A DNA stretch of 64,000 nucleotides, taken from positions 20,783 through 84,782 of the forward strand of contig JBATVL010000013.1 of NCBI GenBank assembly GCA_049671745.1, in the 5' to 3' direction. This document shows, piece after piece, positions 42,302 through 51,503 of the stretch; positions within the stretch are counted from its first letter, which is position 1, and every line of letters starts with the position of its first letter. The translations under genes and the position numbers were made by a program. A model generated the notes under the pieces. It did not search any database, was not told where the DNA came from, and worked only from the letters and a program-made list of their open reading frames with translations. This stretch comes from SNAP01 sp049671745. GTDB taxonomy: Bacteria; Bacteroidota; Bacteroidia; Bacteroidales; Marinifilaceae.

Positions 42302-44851
42302 ATGGAATCTTATCTAAAACATGAAGCAGCTAGAGAAGCCAAGGGCATCCCAGCACTTCCACTAACGCCAGCACTAGTAGAAACACTTTGTACTATGTTG
42401 GAGTCGCCAGAAAAAGGCAAAGAATCATTTTTAATGAATCTTTTCACAGAAAGAATCGCACCAGGAGTTGATGATTCATCAAAAGTTAAGGCAGAATTCT
42501 TAAGAGCTATTATTAAAGGGGAGAAATCTTCTTCATTAATCAGCAAAAAAGAAGCAGTAAAGATTTTAGGCACTATGATAGGTGGTTATAATGTTACTGG
42601 ATTACTAGAAGCTTTAGCAATAGACGAATTAGCAGAAGAAGCAGCAAAAGCATTAAAGGGTACTATCCTTGTGTACGATGCCTTCGATAAAGTATGCGAA
42701 ATGTCTAAAACAAGTGCAGCAGCTAAAGATGTTGTTGAATCATGGGCAAAAGCTGAATGGTTCACTACACGTCCTGAAATTGACGAAGAATTTAAAGTAA
42801 AAGTATACAAAGTAGAAGGTGAAATTAACACTGATGACTTTTCTCCTGCAAGTGAGGCATTTACTCGTCCTGACATTCCGTTGCACGCTTTATCTATGGG
42901 TAGAGGTCGTTTCGACGATGGTAATGAGGTTATAGCTAATTGGAGAGCAGAAGGTCACAAGATTACTTTTGTTGGTGATGTTGTTGGTACTGGTTCTTCT
43001 AGAAAATCGGCTTGTAACTCTCTTATGTGGGCGATTGGTGAGGACATCACTTGCGTTCCAAACAAAAGAAATAAAGGTATTGTATTAGGCGGCGCTATGG
43101 CTCCTATCTTTTTCAACACTACTGAAGATTCAGGTGGTTTACCATTAATCGTGGATGCTACTAAATTCAACATGGGTGATGAAATAGTAATCAATACTAA
43201 GAAACAAGAAATAACTAAAAACGGTGAAGTTGTTGATACATTCGAGCTTAAGCCTGCTACCATGAAAGATGAGTACAGAGCTGGAGGTAGAATCAACTTA
43301 ATCATTGGTAAAGCTCTTACTCAAAAAGCTAGAACATTCTTAGGAATGGATGCTATTGATATCTTTATTGAGGTTGCAAATCCTGTGGCTGCTGAAGGTC
43401 AAGGTTTTACATTAGCTCAAAAAATTGTTGGTAAAGCTTGTGGTGTAAATGGAGTTCTTCCAGGAGCATCTTTATTACCAAAAATGACTACTGTAGGTTC
43501 TCAGGATACAACTGGTCCTATGACAGCTGATGAGATTAAAGAATTAGCATGCCTTAAATTCGAGGCTCCTTTATTCATGCAATCTTTCTGTCATACTGCT
43601 GCTTATCCTAAGCCAACTGACGTTTTAACTCATAAGACTCTTCCTAAGTTCACTACTGAACGTAAAGGAGTGGCTCTTAGACAAGGTGATGGAGTAATCC
43701 ACTCTTGGTTAAACAGAATGTTGTTACCAGATACTGTAGGTACAGGTGGCGACTCACATACAAGATTTCCACTAGGAATTTCTTTCCCAGCTGGTTCTGG
43801 TCTTGTTGCATTTGCAGGTGCTGTAGGTATGATGCCTTTAGATATGCCTGAATCTATTCTTATTAAATTTAAAGGATCTTTACGTCCAGGTATCACTTTA
43901 AGAGATCTTGTAAACGCTATCCCTTATTTCGCTATACAGAATGGTCAATTAACTGTTCCTAAGAAAAATAAAATAAACATCTTCTCTGGTACTATCATCG
44001 AGATGGAAGGATTAGATGATATTACTGTTGAGCAAGCATTCGAATTAACAGATGCTACAGCTGAGAGATCTGCTGCTGCTGGTGTTATCAAACTTTCTGA
44101 AGCTAAAGTTATAGAGTACGTTAAATCTAACGTTGCTTTAATGACAAGCATGATTAAGTCTGGTTATTCTGATTCTACTACTCTTCAAAATAGAATAGAT
44201 GAGTGTAACGCATGGTTAGCTAATCCTGTTCTTTTAGATAGAGATGAGAATGCTCAATACAAAGCCGTTGTTGAAATAGACCTTAACAAAATTACTGAAC
44301 CTATAGTAGCTTGCCCTAACGATCCAGATGATGTTAAATTATTATCTGAAGTTTCTGGTACAAACATAGACGACGTATTCATAGGATCTTGTATGACTAA
44401 TATCGGTCACTTCCGTGCTGCTTCTAAAATTTGGGAAGATTGTACACCAAGTAACGATTGTCGTATTTATATCGCTCCTCCTACACGTATGGATCAATCA
44501 GTTCTTAAAGGTGAAGCTAAATATTCTTCATTTGTTAAGATAGGTGCTCGTATAGAGACTCCTGGCTGTTCACTATGTATGGGTAACCAATTAAGAATCC
44601 CTAATGATTCTGTTGCATATGCAACATCTACTCGTAACTTCAATAACCGTTTAGGTAACGGATGTCAAGTATATCTTGGATCTGCTGAATTAGGTGCTGT
44701 TGTTGCTACTAAAGGTAAATTACCAACAGTAGCTGAGTACATGGAAGTATATAACGAGAAAATCGCTCCTAACGCAGAAGAGATTTACAAGTATATGCAA
44801 TTCGATGAGATTGATATGGAAGATGCTTTATATAAACAAAGAGATTTATAA
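42302..44851 (+). CDS. acnB: Aconitate hydratase B (bifunctional with 2-methylisocitrate dehydratase)
   Basis: AcnB interconverts citrate and isocitrate through a 4Fe-4S cluster. The 849 residues (E. coli 865) show the AcnB order: HEAT-like domain (~1-155), swivel domain moved to the front (~165-370, with VEGEINTDDFSPASEA and GTGSSRKSACNS), then the catalytic domains. Cluster cysteines lie in IGSCMTNIGHF and TPGCSLCMGN. AcnB rather than AcnA is clear from this domain order. It lies 62 bases before icd and leads a run of citrate genes. Confidence 0.96.
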   Translation: MESYLKHEAAREAKGIPALPLTPALVETLCTMLESPEKGKESFLMNLFTERIAPGVDDSSKVKAEFLRAIIKGEKSSSLISKKEAVKILGTMIGGYNVTGLLEALAIDELAEEAAKALKGTILVYDAFDKVCEMSKTSAAAKDVVESWAKAEWFTTRPEIDEEFKVKVYKVEGEINTDDFSPASEAFTRPDIPLHALSMGRGRFDDGNEVIANWRAEGHKITFVGDVVGTGSSRKSACNSLMWAIGEDITCVPNKRNKGIVLGGAMAPIFFNTTEDSGGLPLIVDATKFNMGDEIVINTKKQEITKNGEVVDTFELKPATMKDEYRAGGRINLIIGKALTQKARTFLGMDAIDIFIEVANPVAAEGQGFTLAQKIVGKACGVNGVLPGASLLPKMTTVGSQDTTGPMTADEIKELACLKFEAPLFMQSFCHTAAYPKPTDVLTHKTLPKFTTERKGVALRQGDGVIHSWLNRMLLPDTVGTGGDSHTRFPLGISFPAGSGLVAFAGAVGMMPLDMPESILIKFKGSLRPGITLRDLVNAIPYFAIQNGQLTVPKKNKINIFSGTIIEMEGLDDITVEQAFELTDATAERSAAAGVIKLSEAKVIEYVKSNVALMTSMIKSGYSDSTTLQNRIDECNAWLANPVLLDRDENAQYKAVVEIDLNKITEPIVACPNDPDDVKLLSEVSGTNIDDVFIGSCMTNIGHFRAASKIWEDCTPSNDCRIYIAPPTRMDQSVLKGEAKYSSFVKIGARIETPGCSLCMGNQLRIPNDSVAYATSTRNFNNRLGNGCQVYLGSAELGAVVATKGKLPTVAEYMEVYNEKIAPNAEEIYKYMQFDEIDMEDALYKQRDL

Positions 44852-44913
44852 TAATTTACTACAGTTTCGCTCTTAAACAATAGAGTGAAACTTAGTTTTT
44901 ATATTTAGAAAAC

Positions 44914-47133
44914 ATGGCTAAAATAATTTATACACATACTGACGAAGCACCATTATTAGCAACTTATTCTTTTTTACCTATGGTAGAGAAATTCACAGGT
45001 GTTGCTGGTGTTGAAGTTGAAACAAGAGATATTTCACTTGCTGCTAGAATTCTTTGCTTATTCCCAGAATTCTTAACAGAAGAACAACAAACACCAGACG
45101 CTTTAGCTGAATTAGGTGCTTTAGCAAAAACTCCAGAAGCTAACATAATTAAGCTTCCTAACGTTTCTGCTTCTTTACCTCAATTACAAGCTGCTATCGC
45201 TGAATTACAATCACAAGGATATGCTATTCCTAACCATCCTGATGAGCCACAAACTGATGAAGAAAAAGATATCAGAGCTCGTTACGATAAAGTTAAAGGA
45301 TCTGCTGTTAATCCTGTATTAAGAGAAGGAAACTCTGATCGTCGTGCTCCAGGTGCTATTAAAGCTTACGTTAAGAATAATCCTCATAGAATGGGTGTTT
45401 GGACTAAAGAGTCTAAATCACACGTATCTAACATGACAGGTGGTGACTTCTTCGCTAATGAGAAATCAGTTATCATGCCTAAAGCTGATGATTTAAAACT
45501 TGAATTAGTTGAAGCTAACGGTAATGTTACAGTTCTTAAAGCTTCTTTACCTGTATTAGAAGGAGAAGTTATTGACGCAACTTTTATGAGTGCTAAAGCT
45601 CTTCGTACATTTGTTGAAGAACAATTGCAAGATGCTAAAGCTAAAGATGTATTATTCTCTGCTCACTTGAAAGCTACTATGATGAAAGTGTCTGACCCTA
45701 TTATGTTCGGACATATCGTTTCTGTATTCTTCAAAGATGTATTTGCTAAGCATGCTGATACTTTTGCTACATTAGAAGTTAACCCTAACAATGGTTTAGG
45801 TGAATTATATAAGAAATTAGCTACTCTTCCTGCTGAAAAGCAAGCGGAGATTGATGCTGATATTCAAGCTCAATATGCAGTTCGTCCTCGTATTGCTATG
45901 GTGAATTCTGACAAAGGAATCACTAACCTTCACGTTTCTTCAGATGTTATCATAGATGCATCTATGCCTGCTTGTATTAGAGAAGCTGGACAAATGTGGA
46001 ACAAAGCTGGTAAATTAGAAGATGTGAAAGCATTAATTCCTGATACTTCTTATGCAGGTATTTACCAAGCCACTATTGATTTCTGTAAAGAAAACGGTTC
46101 ATTCAAACCAGCTGAAATGGGTACAGTTCAAAATGTTGGACTTATGGCTCAAAAAGCTGAAGAGTATGGATCTCATGATAAAACTTTCTTAACACCAGCA
46201 GCTGGTACTGTAAAAGTTACTAACAAAGCTGGAGAAGTAATCTTGGAGCACGTTGTTGAAGCGGGTGATATTTATAGAATGTGTCAAGCAAAAGATGCAC
46301 CTATTCAAGACTGGGTTAAACTTGCTGTAAACAGAGCAAGAGCTACTGATTATCCTACTATATTCTGGTTAGATGAGCAAAGATCTCACGATAGTGCAAT
46401 GATATCTTTAGTTAAAAAATATCTTAAAAATCATAATACAGAAGGTTTAGATATTCGTATCATGAACCCTATTGATGCATGTAAATTCTCTTGCGCACAG
46501 ATTAAGAAAGGCGAAAATGCTATCTCTGTAACAGGAAACGTAATGAGAGATTACTTAACTGACCTTTTCCCAATCTTAGAAGTTGGTACTTCTGCTAAGA
46601 TGTTATCTATAGTTCCATTAATGAATGGTGGTGGATTATTCGAAACAGGTGCAGGTGGATCAGCTCCTAAGCACGTTCAACAATTAGTTGAAGAGAATCA
46701 CTTAAGATGGGACTCACTTGGTGAGTACTTCGCTTTAGCTGCTTCTTTAGAACATTTAGGAAATAACTATAATAATGCTGGTGCTTTAGTTTTATCTGAA
46801 ACTTTAGATAGAGCAACTGCAACATTCTTACAAGCTGATAAATCACCTTCACGTAAGTGTGGTGCTTTAGATGATAGAGGTTCTCATTTCTATCTAGCTA
46901 TGTATTGGGCTCAAGAAATTGCTGCTCAAACTAAGAACACTGAATTAGCAGTTAAATTTGCTAAAGTAGCTGAAGAATTAGCTGCTAATGAAACTGCTAT
47001 TATTACAGAATTAAATTCTGTACAAGGTAAAGCTGTTGACTTAGGTGGTTATTATTTACCAAATAATGATGTAACAACTAAAGTTATGCGTCCATCTAAT
47101 ACATTAAACGCTATTATTGACGCTATAGCATAA
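44914..47133 (+). CDS. icd: Isocitrate dehydrogenase (NADP+), monomeric type
   Basis: The monomeric IDH (IDH-II, 739 residues) converts isocitrate and NADP+ to 2-oxoglutarate, CO2 and NADPH, reversibly. YTHTDEAPLLATYSFLP at the start, VKGSAVNPVLREGNSDRRAP, KNNPHRMGVW, and MVNSDKGITNLHVSSDVIIDASMPACIREAG are characteristic, and the protein is unlike the ~415-residue dimeric Icd. The gene follows acnB directly and precedes citD by a double hairpin. With aconitase and citrate lyase it can link 2-oxoglutarate to acetate and oxaloacetate. Confidence 0.96.
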   Translation: MAKIIYTHTDEAPLLATYSFLPMVEKFTGVAGVEVETRDISLAARILCLFPEFLTEEQQTPDALAELGALAKTPEANIIKLPNVSASLPQLQAAIAELQSQGYAIPNHPDEPQTDEEKDIRARYDKVKGSAVNPVLREGNSDRRAPGAIKAYVKNNPHRMGVWTKESKSHVSNMTGGDFFANEKSVIMPKADDLKLELVEANGNVTVLKASLPVLEGEVIDATFMSAKALRTFVEEQLQDAKAKDVLFSAHLKATMMKVSDPIMFGHIVSVFFKDVFAKHADTFATLEVNPNNGLGELYKKLATLPAEKQAEIDADIQAQYAVRPRIAMVNSDKGITNLHVSSDVIIDASMPACIREAGQMWNKAGKLEDVKALIPDTSYAGIYQATIDFCKENGSFKPAEMGTVQNVGLMAQKAEEYGSHDKTFLTPAAGTVKVTNKAGEVILEHVVEAGDIYRMCQAKDAPIQDWVKLAVNRARATDYPTIFWLDEQRSHDSAMISLVKKYLKNHNTEGLDIRIMNPIDACKFSCAQIKKGENAISVTGNVMRDYLTDLFPILEVGTSAKMLSIVPLMNGGGLFETGAGGSAPKHVQQLVEENHLRWDSLGEYFALAASLEHLGNNYNNAGALVLSETLDRATATFLQADKSPSRKCGALDDRGSHFYLAMYWAQEIAAQTKNTELAVKFAKVAEELAANETAIITELNSVQGKAVDLGGYYLPNNDVTTKVMRPSNTLNAIIDAIA

Positions 47134-47135
47134 AG

Positions 47136-47179
47136 AAAAATATTCATTAACTACTAGTTAATGATTCATAATATTTTTT
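47136..47179 (+). terminator. First hairpin between icd and citD
   Basis: A near-perfect palindrome CATTAACTA-C-TAGTTAATG (47145-47163) sits inside an outer AAAAATATT ... AATATTTTT pair that ends in Ts. AT-only, so a weak terminator or attenuator. Confidence 0.5.
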
Positions 47180-47189
47180 AACACCGAAC

Positions 47190-47232
47190 AGGGGCTGTCC
47201 GATATTGAAAAATATTGGATAGTCCCTTTTTT
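47190..47232 (+). terminator. Second hairpin between icd and citD, terminator-like
   Basis: A 17-base stem with three wobble pairs (47190-47206 / 47211-47227), a GAAA tetraloop and a T tract. It stops 15 bases before the citD ATG, leaving no room for another promoter, so it must be read through or act as an attenuator or RNA-processing site. Confidence 0.7.
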
Positions 47233-47247
47233 TAAATATATATATAA

Positions 47248-47535
47248 ATGGAAATCAAATTTAAAGCACAAGCAGGAAGCTTTGAGTCTAGTGACGTGCT
47301 AGTAATGGTTGAGCCTTCTGATAAAAAAGGTAGAAACATTGAATTGTCATCTACAGTTATGATTCAGTACGGCGAAGGAATCTTAAAAGAGATTAACGCT
47401 GAACTTGACAGATTAAATGTAACTGATATCGATATTATCATTAACGATAAAGGAGCTTTAATTCCAACTCTTCACGCAAGAATTGAAACAGCTGTAACTC
47501 GTGCAAGAGGAATGCAACAAGGTACTCTTGCTTAA
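47248..47535 (+). CDS. citD: Citrate lyase acyl carrier protein (gamma subunit)
   Basis: CitD (95 residues) carries the triphosphoribosyl-dephospho-CoA prosthetic arm that holds the citryl group. The attachment serine is S14 in AGSFESSDV, aligned with Ser14 of E. coli CitD. The DINDKGALIPTLHARIETAVTRA stretch is also conserved. It is the first gene of the lyase set, with citE starting 66 bases further on. Confidence 0.95.
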   Translation: MEIKFKAQAGSFESSDVLVMVEPSDKKGRNIELSSTVMIQYGEGILKEINAELDRLNVTDIDIIINDKGALIPTLHARIETAVTRARGMQQGTLA

Positions 47536-47601
47536 TTAATTTTAAACATATTAAACTAATACAAAGAAGATTTCTTTTCTTCTTTAATAGTATAAAATAT
47601 A

Positions 47602-48498
47602 ATGAAACATATAAAAAAATCTAAGAGAAGAAGTATGTTATACATTCCTGGAAACAATCCAGCAATGTTGCAACAAGGAGGCGTATACGGAGCCGATTCT
47701 TTACTTCTTGACCTTGAAGATGCTGTAGCTCTTAACCAAAAAGACGCAGCAAGAGCTCTTGTAGCTAACATGATTAAAACAAATAACTTTTATGATGCTG
47801 AAATATCTGTAAGAGTTAATCATATCAGTACTCCATTCGGAAGAGCTGATCTTGATGTTATAGTACCATTGCAACCAGATAATATTCGTTTCCCTAAATG
47901 TGAAACAGTAGAGGAATTAGCAGAGGTTATCAGAATTGTTGAAGAGATTGAAGACAAACATAATCTTCCTCATGATCAGATGACTATTCATGCTATGATA
48001 GAAACTGCATTAGGTGTAATGAATGTATACGAGATTGCAGGTTTCTCTAAGAGAGTAGATGCTATTACTATTGGTGGACAAGATTTAACTTCAGATATGA
48101 AAGTTGAAGCTGGTAAAGATGGTATAGGTATTGATTATGCACGTAAGCGTATCGTAATGGCTGCTAAAGCTCACCGTATCGATGTTATGGATACAGTATG
48201 GGCTGATGTAGATGATGATGAAGGATTAAGAAGAGAAACTGCTTATATCAGAAAGATTGGATTCTCTGGTAAAGCTGTTATCAATCCTCGTCAAATCGAC
48301 TCTGTTCATGAAGTATATACTCCTACTGAAAAAGAAGTTGCTAAGGCAGTTAAGATTTATTCTGCTTACCTTAAAAACAAAGCTGAAGGTATTGGTGTTT
48401 TTGCTGTTGATGGTAAAATGGTTGATAAACCTGTTGTTGAAAGAGCAACAAACACATTATCTCTTGCTGAGATAGAATTAGATACAATAGAATACTAA
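47602..48498 (+). CDS. citE: Citrate lyase beta subunit (citryl-ACP lyase)
   Basis: CitE (298 residues) splits citryl-ACP to oxaloacetate and acetyl-ACP. It belongs to the HpcH/HpaI TIM-barrel family. RRSMLYIPGNNPAMLQQGGVYGADSLLLDLEDAVAL at the start, RVNHISTPFGRADLD, the metal-binding IETALGVMNVYEIA, and GGQDLTSDM are present. Length is typical. Twenty-five bases separate it from citF. Confidence 0.96.
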   Translation: MKHIKKSKRRSMLYIPGNNPAMLQQGGVYGADSLLLDLEDAVALNQKDAARALVANMIKTNNFYDAEISVRVNHISTPFGRADLDVIVPLQPDNIRFPKCETVEELAEVIRIVEEIEDKHNLPHDQMTIHAMIETALGVMNVYEIAGFSKRVDAITIGGQDLTSDMKVEAGKDGIGIDYARKRIVMAAKAHRIDVMDTVWADVDDDEGLRRETAYIRKIGFSGKAVINPRQIDSVHEVYTPTEKEVAKAVKIYSAYLKNKAEGIGVFAVDGKMVDKPVVERATNTLSLAEIELDTIEY

Positions 48499-48523
48499 CA
48501 GGAACAATAAAAAATCTACTATA

Positions 48524-50074
48524 ATGAAAAATAGTTTTGGTGTAGAGATTCCAGAATCTATAGACGGATTAGGAAAATTAATTCCATATACAGGAGCTTG
48601 GGCTCTACAGGATAGATTAGACACAGTTAAATGTGTTGCTGTTCCTGCAAAAGCTCGTATGCCTCATTTTGATAAAGTATGCGCTAACTTAGAAGAAGCA
48701 ATTAAGAAAACTAAACCATTCAATGGTATGTGTGTTTCTTTCCACCATCATTTAAGAGGTGGTGATCAGCTTATTGAACAAGCAATTGAAACTCTTGCTA
48801 AATTAGGTATTAAAGATATTTGCATTGCATCTTCTTCTTTAACTACAGCTCATGATTGTCTTGTTCCTTTCATTCAAGATGGTACAATTACTAAAATCTT
48901 TACTTCTGGTATCAGAGGTGAATTAGGTAGAATTGTAACAGAAGGAGCGCTTCCTCATCCAATAGTTGTACACTCTCACGGTGGACGTGCTAGAGCTATT
49001 GTTGAAGGTAGAATAGCTATTGATTTAGCTATCTTAGGTGCTTCAGCAGCAGATAATGAAGGAAATGCTACTGGTCAACACGGACCATCTGCATTCGGTT
49101 CAATGGGTTATGGCATGATGGATGCTAAATACGCTAAGCAAACTATCATAGTAACTGATAACATGGTTGAATTCCCATGTGTACCTGCTTCTATTCCTGC
49201 TCACAATGTTGATTTCGTAACAGAAATCGAATGTATTGGTGATGCTAAGAAAATTGCTGGTGGTACTACTCGTATAACTAAAGCACCTCTTGATCTAAGA
49301 ATTGCTAAAATGGCTGGTGAAGCTATTGTAGCAACAGATTATTTCAAAAATGGTATTAGTTTCCAAGTTGGTGCTGGTGGTGCATCTTTAGCTGTTGCTA
49401 AATATGTAAGAGAAGCAATGATAGCGAAAGACATAAAAGGTTCATTCCTTTTAGGTGGAGTAACTTCTGTTTGTACTGACATGCTAGAAGAAGGACTATT
49501 TGATGCTATCTTTGATGTACAAGGATTTGATGCTGCTGTTTCTGGTTCTTTATTAAACAACCCTAAACACATTGAAATCAACTCTGATCAATATGCTAGT
49601 CCATTAAACTCTGGTGCAATGACTAACAAAATTGATGTTGTTGCTTTAGGTGCTCTTGAGGTAGATGTTGACTTTAACGTAAACGTAATTACTTCTTCAA
49701 CAGGAGATATTATGGGTGCTTCAGGTGGACACTCTGATACAGCTGCTGGTGCACGTTTATCTATAGTGGTAGCTCCTTCTTTCCGAGGAAGAATGCCTAT
49801 TATAGTTGATAAAGTAATGACTATTGTGACTCCAGGTGAGTCTGTTGATTTAGTTGTTACAGAACGTGGTATCTGTGTTAATCCATTAAGAAAAGACCTA
49901 GAGAAGCAATTAAAAGCTGCTGGTCTTTGGATTAGAGATATTAAAGATCTTGCAAAAGAGGTAGAAGGAATAGTTGGTAAAGCAGCTACTATCGAACACA
50001 CTGATAAAATCGTTGGTCTTATTGAATACCGTGACGGTTCTATTATTGATGTTATCAAACAACCAAAAAGATAA
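48524..50074 (+). CDS. citF: Citrate lyase alpha subunit (citrate:acetyl-ACP transferase)
   Basis: CitF (516 residues) exchanges acetyl for citryl on the carrier protein. It has the CoA-transferase fold with FHHHLRGGDQLIEQAIETLAKLGI, VVHSHGGRARAIVEGRI and GASAADNEGNATGQHGPSAFGSMGYG. The C-terminal VTERGICVNPLR is typical. An intercistronic hairpin of 24 bases lies between citF and citXG. Confidence 0.96.
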   Translation: MKNSFGVEIPESIDGLGKLIPYTGAWALQDRLDTVKCVAVPAKARMPHFDKVCANLEEAIKKTKPFNGMCVSFHHHLRGGDQLIEQAIETLAKLGIKDICIASSSLTTAHDCLVPFIQDGTITKIFTSGIRGELGRIVTEGALPHPIVVHSHGGRARAIVEGRIAIDLAILGASAADNEGNATGQHGPSAFGSMGYGMMDAKYAKQTIIVTDNMVEFPCVPASIPAHNVDFVTEIECIGDAKKIAGGTTRITKAPLDLRIAKMAGEAIVATDYFKNGISFQVGAGGASLAVAKYVREAMIAKDIKGSFLLGGVTSVCTDMLEEGLFDAIFDVQGFDAAVSGSLLNNPKHIEINSDQYASPLNSGAMTNKIDVVALGALEVDVDFNVNVITSSTGDIMGASGGHSDTAAGARLSIVVAPSFRGRMPIIVDKVMTIVTPGESVDLVVTERGICVNPLRKDLEKQLKAAGLWIRDIKDLAKEVEGIVGKAATIEHTDKIVGLIEYRDGSIIDVIKQPKR

Positions 50075-50090
50075 TTATCTTTAAATATAT

Positions 50091-50114
50091 TGGCTGGGCA
50101 GCAATGTCCAGCCA
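50091..50114 (+). promoter_or_regulatory. Intercistronic hairpin between citF and citXG
   Basis: A ten-base stem TGGCTGGGCA / TGTCCAGCCA with a GCAA (GNRA) tetraloop and no T tract. This shape suits mRNA processing or 3'-end protection rather than termination. Confidence 0.5.
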
Positions 50115-50129
50115 TCATTATAATACACT

Positions 50130-51500
50130 ATGCTAAAAAGAGTGTTAGAGGCGAGAGAAGATAGGGCCGAGAAAAGGCAATTAATGGCAGATAGAAAAAC
50201 TACTTCTATAAGCCTTTCTTTCAATATACCCGGTTTTCCCAAATCGGATGAGCAAATCAGTGCAGCATTTTCTGTTGTAAAAAAAGACTTAATCAATTAT
50301 CTTATTGCTAGTAGAATTAAATTCTCCGGTGAGGATAGTTTATCATATATCGACCATGCGGGAGATTTCTTTATTATGCCCATGCTTAATAACGATTTAA
50401 CAGCAAGAGAGATAAAAAATATGATGGAAGATTTTGAAGGAGATCATATCCTTTCAAGACTTATAGATGTTGATATATTTGATGCTGATGCTAAACCTGT
50501 TTCTTCTGGAAAAGCAAAGAAATGTATGATATGTAGCGAACCTGCCATTGTATGTATGCGTGAAGGAAATCATAGTATGAAGGAAATAAGAGGCTTTATA
50601 TCTAAGATGTTAGTTGATTATTTAGAATCTGAGAGACAAGAGAAAATTTCTGAGATTTTAACTACTCAAGCTACAAAAGCACTTCTTTATGAGGTAAGCA
50701 CAACTGCTAAACCAGGATTAGTAGATAGATACTCACAAGGTTCTCATACTGATATGGATTTCTTTTCATTTTTATCTTCTTCTGCAGCACTTTCTTTTTA
50801 TTGGAAAGACATTGCTCAAATCGCCTATACTTGGGATGGTAAAGAGAGAGATAAAACTCTTATTAAGATCCGAAGGGTAGGTATAAAGATGGAAAACGCA
50901 ATGCTACGTTCTACAGATTTTGCGAATACTCAGAAAGGAGCAATCTTTATAATGGGGTTTACTGTATTCGCATGCGCATACTTGCTTAATAGAGACTCTA
51001 ATCTAGAGGATGATGATATTCGAAGCATTATATCATATTTAAATAAAGACATCGTTAAAAATGAACTTAAGCCAACTACAGAGCTTTCTAGTCATGGAGA
51101 AAAGGTATATTTAAAATATGGAGCTAAACTTGGAGGAGGTATTCGTCAAGAAATGGAAGATGGACTTCCTATAATATTTGAACATTCATTACCATATCTA
51201 AACTCTTTAGGAGAAATAGATAATAGCGAGGAAACTTGGAACGAAGTATTAAAGAATGTTCTTTTAGAAATTATCTCTGTAAACGATGATACAAATATAT
51301 TATATCGCTCAAATGCAGAGATTCTTGCTGAAACAAAAGAACTTGCAACCATATGCAAAAATAGTAAGGGAGAAATAAAACTTGCTAAATACAATAAACT
51401 AATAGCGTTTTGTGCAAAACACAATATATCACCAGGGGGATCAGCTGATTTATTGGCTGTAACTTTTTTTATTCATTCTCTACAAATAGAAAAAATTTAA
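50130..51500 (+). CDS. citXG: CitX-CitG fusion: citrate lyase prosthetic group synthesis and attachment
   Basis: A 456-residue fusion. Residues 1 to about 170 are CitX, which attaches the prosthetic group to apo-CitD; seen are LSRLIDVDIFDADAKPVS and KKCMICSEPAIVCMREGNHS. Residues ~190-456 are CitG, which makes triphosphoribosyl-dephospho-CoA from ATP and dephospho-CoA; seen are TKALLYEVSTTAKPGLVDRYSQGSHTDMDFFSF, NTQKGAIFIMG and SHGEKVYLKYGAKLGGGIRQEMEDG. CitXG fusions are known in other bacteria. The gene sits between citF and citC, so the lyase and its maturation are made together. Confidence 0.94.
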   Translation: MLKRVLEAREDRAEKRQLMADRKTTSISLSFNIPGFPKSDEQISAAFSVVKKDLINYLIASRIKFSGEDSLSYIDHAGDFFIMPMLNNDLTAREIKNMMEDFEGDHILSRLIDVDIFDADAKPVSSGKAKKCMICSEPAIVCMREGNHSMKEIRGFISKMLVDYLESERQEKISEILTTQATKALLYEVSTTAKPGLVDRYSQGSHTDMDFFSFLSSSAALSFYWKDIAQIAYTWDGKERDKTLIKIRRVGIKMENAMLRSTDFANTQKGAIFIMGFTVFACAYLLNRDSNLEDDDIRSIISYLNKDIVKNELKPTTELSSHGEKVYLKYGAKLGGGIRQEMEDGLPIIFEHSLPYLNSLGEIDNSEETWNEVLKNVLLEIISVNDDTNILYRSNAEILAETKELATICKNSKGEIKLAKYNKLIAFCAKHNISPGGSADLLAVTFFIHSLQIEKI

Positions 51501-51503
51501 GAT

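Noticed and set aside
49588..50118. 176-codon minus-strand frame opposite citF
   Set aside because: Shadow of the citF coding strand; citF is certain.
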